Shown: positions 55,227-64,000 of the stretch, piece after piece
Numbering within the stretch: position 1 is the stretch's first letter
Layout: each line of letters opens with the position of its first letter
Assembly (NCBI GenBank): GCA_037953625.1
Contig: CM075651.1
Span: forward strand, 68,620,501-68,684,500
Origin: Crotalaria pallida
Taxonomy: Eukaryota; Streptophyta; Magnoliopsida; Fabales; Fabaceae
DNA: 64,000 nt
Reading direction: 5' to 3'
Program-made: the position numbers and the translations under genes
The notes under the pieces: model-generated
What the model saw: only the letters and a program-made list of their open reading frames with translations
Databases searched by the model: none
Told to the model about the DNA's origin: nothing

Positions 55227-58200
55227 ATGGCCTCACGATATAGAAACCATACGAATGATCTGCTGGAAAGGATGGCTGCAGTGCTAGAGAATTTGCATCA
55301 GAATCAGCAGTAGCAACATCAACCTCAGCCCGTTAATCCACCTCCAGCAGGTGCGGTGGCTGCGGAAGTCAAAACTTTGTCGGATTTCAGGAGCTGCAAT
55401 CCCTCAAAGTTTGCTGGTGGGTTTAAACCTGAGGAAGCTAATAAGTGGATCTTGGAGATGGACAAGATCTTTAGAACCTTAGAATGCCCCGACGCTCAGA
55501 GGATAGCTTATGTTGTTTTTATGCTGGAAGGAGAAGCGGAACATTGGTGGAATCATACTGCCCAGTTACTCGCTCACGAAGGAAGAGAGGTAACTTGGGA
55601 AGTATTCATGGGAGAATTTCTTAAGAAGTATTTTCCTGAAGATTTAAGGAGGAAGATAGAAGTTGAGTTTTTGCAACTCCGACAAGGCAGCATGAGTGTG
55701 GGTGAATATGCTACAAAGTTTGAAGAACTAATGAAATACTCCCCTTACTATCAGATGAATCCGGATGAAAGGAGTAAGTGTATTAAGTTTGAGGGAGGAC
55801 TGAGACCCGAATTGAAGTCGGTATTCAGTTATCAAAGGATTCAAAGTTTTCCTACGCTGGTGGATATGTGTAGGATGTATGAGGATGATAAAAAGGCGGA
55901 GTCAGTTCAGATTATGGAAGGGAAGAAGGAACATTCAGGATATGGTCCGCAAAGAAGGAAGGGACCTGACCATCGTAACAAAGGCCCTTATTCTCATAAG
56001 AATAGGGGAAAGGGCAAGATGTCTGATGATCGAAACACCTCTTACAATAATGCTCCTTATTGTGAGAAGTGCAGGCGTCATCACTTTGGAAAGTTCTGTT
56101 GGACTCACAGTGGATGCTTTAACTGTGGGAAATCCGGTCATTTTTCTCGTGATTGCAAGGAACCACCCAAGAGTACTCAAAGAGGTTCTACGGACAAGTC
56201 GATGACTCAAGGTAGAGTTTTCACTCTTAGTGGTGCTGAAGCAAATCAGACTCCAGGTTTCATGCAAGGTACTTATCTGCTCAATGATCAACCTTGTAGA
56301 ATTTTATTCGATTCAGGAGCCACACATTCATTTGTGTCATTTGAATGTGTGAATCGTTTGAAATTGCCTGTGGCTGAATCACCCTATTGTCTTAGGGTAG
56401 AAACCCCCACTAACTCTCCTGTAATCACTTCAAAAGTGTGTCCTGATTGCAAAGTTAGGATAGTAGACCGAATCTTTCGTTTAGATCTGATCTGTCTACC
56501 TTTGTCCCAATTGGATGTAATTTTGGGAATGGACTGGATGGCTAGCAATCATGTGGTTATTGATTGTGCTAAGAAGGCACTGTTATTTAAAGACCCAACC
56601 CCGGAAAAGCATCTCTGTTTAGTCTCTGCGAGTGAGCCAAAAAAAGAGGAAAGATCAGTGGAAGAGATACCGGTTGTTCGGGAGTTTCCGAAAGTATTTT
56701 CCGAGGAGATGCCAGGATTACCACCCAAGAGGGAGATTGAGTTTGGAATCGAGCTGATTCCAGGAACTGGTCCCATTTCTATTGCTCCATATAGAATGGC
56801 ACCACCTGAGATGGTTGAATTGAAAAACCAGATTGAGGAATTGCTGCAAAAGCAACTCATTAGGCCAAGTGTATCCCCATGGGGTGCTCCGGTGTTGTTT
56901 GCTAAGAAGAAAGATGGGAGCCTGAGAATGTGCGTGGATTATAGACAGTTGAATAAGGTGACCAAAAAGAACAAGTATCCTCTGCCAAGGATAGACGATC
57001 TCATGGATCAAGTGAGAGGAGCTTCGGTGTTTTCCAAGATCGATCTGAGATCAGGGTATCATCAGATCAGAATCAAGGAGGAAGATATCCCTAAGACCGC
57101 ATTTCGATCTGGATACGGACATTATGAGTATGTCGTAATGCCGTTCGGATTAACAAATGCACCAGCTATTTTCATGGACTACATGAATCGGATTTTTAAA
57201 CCATATCTGGATTCATTCGTGGTAGTTTTCATTGATGACATCCTGATATATTCTAAGAGTCCGGAGGAGCATGCCGAACACCTTCGAGTAGTGTTGCAGA
57301 TTTTGAAGGAGAAGCAACTCTACGCCAAAATTTCTAAGTGTGAGTTTTGGTTAAAAGAAGTTCAATTCTTGGGGCACGTAATCTCGGAAGGTGGTATAGC
57401 TGTTGACCCAGCTAAGGTGGAATCGGTTTTGCAGTGGGTTCAACCAAAGACGGTCACGGAAGTCAGAAGTTTCTTAGGGCTGGCCGGATATTATAGAAGA
57501 TTTATTGAGGGATTTTCGAAGATTGCATTACCCCTCACCAAGTTGACCAGGAAGGATCAACCCTTCTTATGGGACGAAAAGTGTGAAAGGAGTTTTCTGA
57601 TGCTTAAGGAAAGGTTAACCTCCTCACCAGTGTTAATCTTACCTGACCCTCACAAGGAGTACGAAGTGTACTGTGATGCATCGGGACAAGGACTTGGGAG
57701 TGTTCTGATGCAAGAAGGAAAGGTTGTGGCGTATGCATCTCGTCAACTGAAAGTTCATGAGATAAACTACCCCACCTATGATTTAGAACTTGCCGCAATA
57801 GTTTTTGCACTAAAGATTTGGAGGCATTATCTCTATGGCACTACGTTTCGGGTGTTTAGTGACCATAAGAGTTTGAAGTACTTATTTGACCAGAAGGAGT
57901 TAAATATGAGGCAGCGTCGATGGATGGAATTTTTGAAAGACTACGACTTTGAGCTTCATTACCATCCTGGTAAGGCCAATGTTGTAGCAGACGCTTTGAG
58001 CCGTAGAGCAATCTACATGAGTTCCATGATGGTTAAGGAAGCGGCTTTGATTGAAGAATTTCGGGATCTAAGCCTGGTAATGCAAGTGGAACCAGGTCAG
58101 ATTGTGTTGGGTATGTTGCAAATTTCTAGTGAATTCTTGGCTCGAATTCGAGAATTGCAACGTGAAGATCTGGAATTGCTAGAAAAGAGGGAATTGACGG

Positions 58201-59567
58201 AAGAAGGGAAGGAGTCAGATTTCTCAGAAGGGTCGAATGGAATTCTTCGTTTCAAAACGAGAATTTGCATACCGAAGAACTTGGAGAGCAGGAGGATGAT
58301 TTTGGATGAGGCGCATAAGAGTCAGATGAGCATGCACCCTGGATCGACAAAGATGTACCAGGATTTGAAAAGCATGTTTTGGTGGCCTGGTCTCAAGAAG
58401 GATGTGGCGGACTATGTAGCATCATGTTTAATCTGTCAAAAGGTCAAAGTGGAACATCAGAAGCCTGGAGGAGTGTTGCAACCCCTGGATATTCCACAAT
58501 GGAAGTGGGATAGCATTTCCATGGACTTTGTCATTGGTTTACCAAGGACAGTTGCAAACCATGACGCTATCTGGGTAATTGTGGATCGTCTTACTAAGTC
58601 GGCGCATTTTATTCCAGTGAATATGCGCTACTCCTTGGAGAAGCTTACCCAGATCTATATTCGGGAAGTGGTACGATTGCATGGAGTACCATCTAGCATC
58701 ATTTCGGATCGTGATCCGAGGTTCATGTCTAGATTTTGGTCAAGTCTGCATCAGGCTCTGGGGACGAAGCTTAAGATGAGTTCAGCTTATCACCCTCAGA
58801 CAGATGGGCAAACCGAAAGAACCATTCAAACCTTGGAGGATATTTTGCGAGCTTGCGTACTGGAAGAAAGAGGAAGTTGGGATCAGATATTACCACTTGC
58901 AGAATTCACATACAACAACGGATATCATACCAGTATCGGTATGGCACCGTTCGAGGCATTGTATGGAAGAAAATGCCAAACCCCGCTATGTTGGTTTCAA
59001 GTGGGGGAGAATTTACATCTTGGTCCGGATGTGGTGCAACAGACAACCGAGAAGATCAGAATGATTCAAGAAAAGATCCGGACTGCGGTTAGTCGCCAGG
59101 AGAGTTATTCGGATCGAAGAAGAAGACCTTTGGAGTTTGTTGAAGGTGATCATGTATTTCTCAGGATTGTGCCGCTGAAGGGTGTGAGTAGGGCATTGAA
59201 ATCTCAGAAGCTATCACCTAAGTTTATAGGTCCTTACCAGATCCTTAAGCGAGTAGGACCTGTAGCCTACCAAATAGCTCTCCCGCCATCTCTAGCCAAC
59301 ATGCACCATGTTTTCCATGTTTCTCAGCTGAAAAAGTTTGTGCATGATCCCACCTCGATCCTTCAAATCCGTCCAGATGACTTAACCTTGCGAGAAAACC
59401 TAACCTTTAAAGCTGGCCCAGTAAAAGTGGAAGATAGGAGGACGAAGCAGCTTAGAGGGAAGGAGATTCCGTTGGTCAAAGTCTTATGGCAAAGTGGGAA
59501 TGTATTCGAGTAAACATGGGAATTAGAGGATCGAATGCACCAGGATTATCCTGAGTTATTTTTGTAA
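55227..59567 (+). pseudogene. gag-pol: G3 gag-pol polyprotein, nearly intact (two stops)
   Basis: ATG at 55227; TAG at 55311-55313 in a Gln-rich tract (codon 29); then open for 1385 codons to TAA at 59511-59513, which falls inside the chromodomain-like motif; the natural stop is TAA at 59565-59567. Domains by nucleotide: Gag about 55370-55750, CCHC knuckle near 56115, protease DSGATHSF near 56310, RT 56760-57350 with FIDDILIYSK near 57230, RNase H near 57668, integrase HHCC near 58335-58440, catalytic Asp, Asp, Glu near 58525, 58710 and 58815. Other than the two stops I see no damage. The late stop would remove about 18 residues of the C-terminus, which targets integration in chromoviruses. 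Confidence 0.94.
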
Positions 59568-59570
59568 GTT

Positions 59571-59590
59571 GAATTTCGGGGACGAAATTC
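59571..59590 (+). other. G3 hairpin before the polypurine tract
   Basis: Arms GAATTTCG and CGAAATTC, loop GGGA; same as G1. Confidence 0.6.
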
Positions 59591-59595
59591 CTGTT

Positions 59596-59609
59596 AAGTG
59601 GGGGAGTAG
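59596..59609 (+). other. G3 polypurine tract
   Basis: AAGTGGGGGAGTAG directly before the 3' LTR. Confidence 0.88.
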
Positions 59610-59893
59610 TGTAACACCCCAAATTTTCGTCTCCTGATGTAATGTGATTATGATTTATGAAAATATATTTTCAAATTATTTTCTTAATCATAATTATGTT
59701 TCATTAATTAAATTAAGATTATTATGAGTTAGTAAGAGTAATTGCGAAAGTAGAAAAATATTGCAGCAAACAAATAATATGTAAAAATAAGGTTTTTGCA
59801 TATTAGTCCCTGGAAGAGGACCTAGAAGCAATATTAGGAAGACTTTGGAGGGAAGGGCATTAAAATAAATATTTTTGAAAAACTGACCAAAAT

Positions 59894-59921
59894 ACTCGAG
59901 TATTTCTGGAAATACTCGAGT
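59894..59921. promoter_or_regulatory. G3 3' LTR U3 palindrome pair
   Basis: ACTCGAGT at 59894 and 59914, 20 bp apart. Confidence 0.72.
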
Positions 59922-60966
59922 AATCGAGTCAGTGGAGAACTCGTTAGTGCAGTTGATGAGTCAACCCACAACGAATCCCTTTGAGTGACACGAAAACACC
60001 ATGGAAATACGATGATGGTTGTTGTGGCGCGTTGCATGAGCACCGGGAGGGTCTATATAAAGCTTGGATTGTTGAAGAAGGGAGATTTTGTTGGTTTTGC
60101 TCTGAGAACTTGGGTTTAGGGTTTCCAATTTCGTGGTTCGATTTCTCGAACGTGTTTGAGAATTGGAACGAGAGTGATACACCATTGTGAAGCTCACGTC
60201 TCGAGCTTCACAAAAACATAAAAATCGTGAGTTAAGGCACTGTGTAGAAGGAGAATCGAAGCTGAGAAGCAAGGGTGTTCTTGGTGTCAAAGGTGAAAAC
60301 TGAAGCTTGGAGCTCACTTTCAACTTAGATTGTGGTAAGCCCTTGGACCCTATGAATCTCAAATTCGTCTATACTTCTTGTGTAAGTTGCAGAGAATCAA
60401 TTCTAATCATTTTCCCCAATTTTAAATCGAATTTTGCATGTCAAATCTTCTGATTTTGGTGCTCTGCTCAACTATGACTGCATGCATAGGATTTTGGGGG
60501 TTGAGCATCTCTAGCCAATTTCTCTGCAATTTCAGAGTTGATTCGCGAATTTGAGGTAAGGGTGAAGCTTCTAATTCACTAGAATAAGTTTAAATCTTGT
60601 GGAATTAGGATATGAGTCATCAAATGGCTCTATGGGCATAGTTGGAAATAGGAATGAGGCTTGGAGGCCTTTCTGGACTTAAATGAATATTTGGACATGT
60701 GTATTTGGTCACATGCAAGGTGTACTAATGCTGAAAATGGAATGGATATATGTAAAATTGGATTTGGTATGTTAAGTTGTGGAAATTGCATTTTTATGCA
60801 TAATTATGGATAATCTGTGGTTCAGTGTTAGATGTTGTTAATTCTGTGTTGGAACATGTTTAAAATGTGTAAAGTGAGCTATGTTGAACTTTGGTTTGGA
60901 CTGGATTGGACTATAATCGAAGTTGGTATGTTAAAACTCATTTTTCTGTGCTGTCTGTCTGCAAAC

Positions 60967-61257
60967 ACTCGAGTATTATGGGTAATACTCGAGTATTTGG
61001 CCTATTTTGGAAATTGGATTTTCTGGGAAACTCAAGAACACTCGAGTATTCATATAGAACACTCGAGTATTCTGGGAATTTTTAATGAATTTCTGGGAAA
61101 CCTTAAGAACACTCGAGTTTCATGGAGAACACTCGAGTATTCTAATGAATTTTCAAATTATTTCTGGAAAATGAATGAACACTCGAGTAATGTGAGGAAC
61201 ACTCGAGTATTTTCATAAAACTGAGGAACACTCGAGTATTGATAGGTTCACTCGAGT
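60967..61257. promoter_or_regulatory. G3 3' LTR cluster of ACTCGAGT palindrome pairs
   Basis: The same ten sites and spacing as in 47271-47561, without visible loss. Confidence 0.75.
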
Positions 61258-61517
61258 ATTTTGGACCTGAGACAGAAAAATTAACTTTCTTTTAATATAC
61301 CCAATAGGACATCGATTAAGATCAATTATGCTCACGGGAAAAGGTTTCATGTTCCAATAAAAGGATTGGGAAAAAATATTAACAACAGTCTAACTCACTG
61401 AAGGAATAATATTGGATGCACATAATAAGATTATTGGTTAATCTTGTGTATATAATTTTATGTGCATACATGCATGGTGTAAGGTTGGGGATAATTCGGT
61501 GGTAACTGGCTCGATGA

Positions 61518-61619
61518 CACATTTTGGTAATGTGGGCAGCATTTGGGAATGCTGTTACGTCTTGGTGACGTTGTGTTCTCACTATCCGAGCAGTTCCACA
61601 ATACATGTTGGTCATGTAT
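61518..61619 (+). other. Hairpin array of the G3 3' LTR
   Basis: The same four hairpins as 47822-47923, arms unchanged; substitutions between copies (for example near 61577 and 61599) lie outside the stems. Confidence 0.65.
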
Positions 61620-61821
61620 GCGAATTATTGGAATGAACGTTCAATGGACAATGGATTTGGGAGACATGCATCATTACTCATAATTAATGGAAATGTTACA
61701 ATTGGAAAACACTCATTCATTTACATGCTTACTTGCATTGGATGTTTGCAACGTATATTGTTACATGCTTTATTTATTCTTATTCGATTATGTGCTTACC
61801 CCTTTTTGCCCATGTTAGGTG

Positions 61822-62307
61822 ATGGCACGCTATCTAGCTTGCATCGAGATGCGCCCGCTCCCTAGTGGAGTGTGGTACTACGAGGACCATCGAGCCACTT
61901 ATGAGGGCGAGGTGGAGGTGACTCTATATCACCCCAACCCTTTGGCTCGTGTCCGTCCTCGTAGGTTTCGCATCCCTATTATCTATACTTTGCATGTACC
62001 CCCTTTCTATACTTATCATGGACCACCCCCGACTCGACCTGCTCGTCGTTTTCATTCCTTTCGTTTTCGAGCCGCTACTCGATCTCACCCCTCTGCTTCT
62101 CGAGTGGTTCGAGAGGAGACTCCTATACCTCGTCCGATGAGTCCGGTTCATGGGACTCCCTTAGCTGACCCAGTGCCCAGTGGTGGGGCACCCACTCAGT
62201 CAGAGGAGGTAGAGGAGGATCCGGAGGAGGGTGAGAGCGAGGATGAGCCAGTCGAGTACTCCACTGGGAGCCAGTGGGGAGTTGGGGATCCACCAGGTGA
62301 TGCATAG
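61822..62307 (+). CDS. LTR-encoded protein of unknown function, G3 3' LTR copy
   Basis: The 161-residue frame as in 48135-48620, open from the ATG after the acceptor AG to TAG at 62305. Only a few codons differ from the 5' copy; one restores the Pro seen in G1 (GPPP against GPPS). M4 starts 77 bp after the stop. Confidence 0.7.
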   Translation: MARYLACIEMRPLPSGVWYYEDHRATYEGEVEVTLYHPNPLARVRPRRFRIPIIYTLHVPPFYTYHGPPPTRPARRFHSFRFRAATRSHPSASRVVREETPIPRPMSPVHGTPLADPVPSGGAPTQSEEVEEDPEEGESEDEPVEYSTGSQWGVGDPPGDA

Positions 62308-63260
62308 TATAGATGGTTAGGATGTGGGACGGGTGGAGCAGCTGCTGGAGACTTGGAGATCATGCTATGGAGGAGGATCGCTGGTGTAACACCCTCACAA
62401 TTATTTAGTTAAATTAGGATTTTATAAAGAATAGTACTTGAAAATTTCTTTTTAAATTAAAATACTTAAGAATATTTTTCCAGAAAAACGGACAGAGTTT
62501 CCTCTGTTTTACGGACTTTCCCAAATTTTCCAATTTTGTACCTGCTTAACTTGTTCAGTCCAGCAAACTTATAAAACATAAAACGACGTAAATATTATCC
62601 AGAAACAGATCCTAATGCCCCGAGTATCTCAAATAGGGGCGTACAACTAATACATATTTTTAAATTACAAAATAGTAGTTTTTAACATATCTAAAACTGC
62701 AGTCCACTTGTAAATAATAAACAGATACTCCACGTAGTGAAGGTTCAACCTGCTCGGCCAGAAACTGTGTAAGCTCCAATCTCAAAACCTGAAAAATGGT
62801 TGTAAGGGTGAGCTTTACACATGAAGTAGAAAGTAGTTCCTAACTAGATATAATGACCTACTAAGTCAAACACACTTAGCACGTAACACATATTTTCAAT
62901 CATCAAGCCAAGCATGCATCACACACAAACAAGAGTTCCTTTAACCACTCTTAAACCCATATCCTTTGCTCTTTTATCTTATTCATGTACTGTTGATTCT
63001 CTTTTCTCTCACTCACATCCTATTATTCATTTTTCCTTTCCATTACCATTCTCATTACCCTTTTCCATTAATATATATATATAACATGTCCCTATCCATT
63101 TCCATTTCCATTATCCCTTTTTCTTTTCCATTTTCCTTTATTCCTTTTTCTCTTATGTGTATCCCCAAATCAGAGATCTACACACAGTTTATGCAACCAC
63201 AAATCAGTGATCTGCATACACTCCATATCCTTTATCTATTTTCCATTCTTATTCTCTTTT

Positions 63261-63556
63261 AATCGACAGGCCTTGATAGGCTCGCATCGATGCCGATACG
63301 CCTTCTCAGGCCCGCATCGGACTTTCATTTCCCACTAATCGACATGCCTTCACGGGCTCGCATCGATGCTGATACGCCTTCGCAGACTCACATCGGACTT
63401 CCATTTTTCCTTTCTAATCGACACGCCTTCACGGGCTCGCATCGATGCCGATACGACTTCTCAGGCCCGCATTGGACTTCTATTTTTTCTTTCTGATCGA
63501 CACGCCCTCACAGGCTCGCATCGATGCCGATACGCCTTCTCAGGTCCGCATCAGAT
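63261..63556. repeat. Four 76-79-bp tandem units with paired hairpins in the M4 LTR
   Basis: Units begin at 63261, 63337, 63416 and 63495. Each holds two dyads: ATCGACA...GCATCGAT (for example 63262-63291, inner GGCCT/AGGC) and CCGATACG...CGCATCGG (63293-63320). They lie about 0.9-1.2 kb from the LTR end and upstream of the acceptor, the hairpin-array position of G1 and G3. Confidence 0.75.
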
Positions 63557-63565
63557 TTTTATCTT

Positions 63566-63740
63566 TTACCTTTCTTTCTATTTCTTTTTCTTTCTCTTTT
63601 TCTTTTTCTTAGCCTCTTTTTCTGGTTTACTGTATTATTCTCTTTTCTCTCATTTCCTTACTTAGGGACTTATCATCACATTATATACTTTCCACTACCC
63701 TTCTTTCTTTTCCTTTTTTATTCTTCTCTTCCTTTCCTTT
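63566..63740. repeat. CT-rich low-complexity tract
   Basis: Runs of TTTCTTT and TTTTCTT. Overlapping ORFs rich in Phe and Leu here are artefacts of the composition. Confidence 0.7.
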
Positions 63741-64000
63741 TTCTTATAATTTAAGTAATTCTTTTATGCTCATCAAAATCTTTTAATCTTTATTTTCGTT
63801 TATGACTTAGCACATTTTCCTACGTTTTCTAATTTATTCTCTTCCTTCATACTAATTATTCTCGCTTTTACCCAACTCTGTTTAACTTGGTCAAGTATAA
63901 TATAATCTTGCTCTCGTTTCTAATTCTTAGTTATTTCTTTATTTCATTTATCTCTCATTCTAGTTATACATCTCATACATACATTCTTTCTTTTATTTAT

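Larger units (their letters stand above)
45914..62384 (+). mobile_element. G3: Tekay/Del-like Ty3/gypsy chromovirus, hosting S1 and cut by M4
   Basis: 5' LTR at 45914, primer site at 55025, a single gag-pol frame with two stops, polypurine tract, 3' LTR from 59610. The 5' LTR contains S1, and the 3' LTR is interrupted by M4 about 450 bp before its expected end. LTRs are close to 99 percent identical by eye, so the insertion is young. It is the best-preserved chromovirus in the window. Confidence 0.93.
59610..62384 (+). repeat. G3 3' LTR, cut by M4
   Basis: Starts TGTAACACCCC and matches the 5' LTR to within about 1 percent by eye. It shows the uninterrupted S1 site (CTGGA at 62345-62349). 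Contents: palindrome pair 59894/59914, TATA 60054, palindrome cluster 60967-61257, hairpin array 61518-61619, acceptor 61818, LTR ORF 61822-62307. M4 begins at 62385. Confidence 0.92.
62385..64000 (-). mobile_element. M4: 3' end of a minus-strand LTR related to G2, running off the window
   Basis: Plus strand TGTAACACCC at 62385 is the LTR end. The following 250 bp match the minus strand of the G2 LTR end: the segment with ACGGACAGAG and GGACTTTCCCAAA corresponds to G2's ACGGACGGAG and GGACTTTCCCAAA. No primer site lies on the low side, so this is the element's 3' LTR end. An acceptor-like TTTTTCAG|GTTTTG (minus strand, at 62789) matches the G2 acceptor position, followed by a GAGCAGG-type stretch like that in G2. 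The rest is AT- and pyrimidine-rich; no gene seen. Confidence 0.8.

Noticed and set aside
63261..63556. Regular repeats resembling a CRISPR array
   Set aside because: The units are tandem with no unique spacers, in plant LTR sequence; no cas genes.

Overview
This 64 kb window is plant DNA, probably from a eudicot with a large repeat-rich genome. It is made almost entirely of LTR retrotransposons nested inside one another. I see no host gene, no tRNA or rRNA gene and no CRISPR array. The evidence for a plant is the set of chromovirus (Tekay/Del-like Ty3/gypsy), Ty1/copia and sirevirus elements, all with primer sites matching the 3' end of initiator tRNA-Met. I could not name the species. For reference I call the elements M2, M3 and M4 (minus strand) and G1, G2, G3, C1 and S1 (plus strand).

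Left block (1-45571). M3 is represented by a large minus-strand LTR (41674-45571) with its polypurine tract. M2, also minus strand, sits in that LTR. M2 has LTRs of about 5.5-6.1 kb but only 566 bp between them (5154-5719). Its upstream LTR (5720-10537 plus 40403-41673) was split by G1 (10538-40397, target duplication CCTAC). G1's gag was split by the copia element C1 (15075-33325, GTTTC). C1's leader was split by G2 (16760-26342, AAAAC). That is five insertion layers, three of them with perfect 5-bp target duplications.

Right block (45914-64000). G3 is a Tekay-like element with a nearly open 1.4 kb-codon polyprotein. Its left LTR holds S1, a very young sirevirus-type element that encodes only Gag. 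Its right LTR is cut by M4, the end of a minus-strand LTR related to G2.

All the gag-pol copies carry stops or frameshifts, so none looks autonomous as it stands. The target duplications and near-identical LTR pairs of G1, C1, G2, G3 and S1 point to recent insertion.

The unexpected content is in the LTRs. (1) G1 and G3 share a roughly 158-161 residue reading frame inside each LTR, in four copies here. Over the first 101 codons I counted 43 identical, 38 synonymous and 20 replacement codons between the two families. That is the mark of a protein under selection, not a chance ORF. (2) In front of it is what looks like a spliced leader: TATA box, two donor-like sites, a long intron and an acceptor AG just before the ATG. 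The G2 and M4 LTRs have the same acceptor slot without the long ORF. (3) G1, G2, G3 and S1 carry short perfect or near-perfect palindromes in pairs, with centres 20-21 bp apart (two helical turns). Each family has its own palindrome (TAACCGGTTA, CGCCCAGGCG, ACTCGAGT, CTTAATCGATTAAG), but in G1, G3 and S1 the pairs sit at similar LTR positions. (4) Inside the putative intron G1 and G3 carry rows of small hairpins whose arms differ from one to the next and between families, while the loop stays TGG-like. M4, M2 and more weakly G2 have comparable dyad arrays. Together these suggest a modular LTR regulatory/accessory system that keeps its architecture while swapping sequence.
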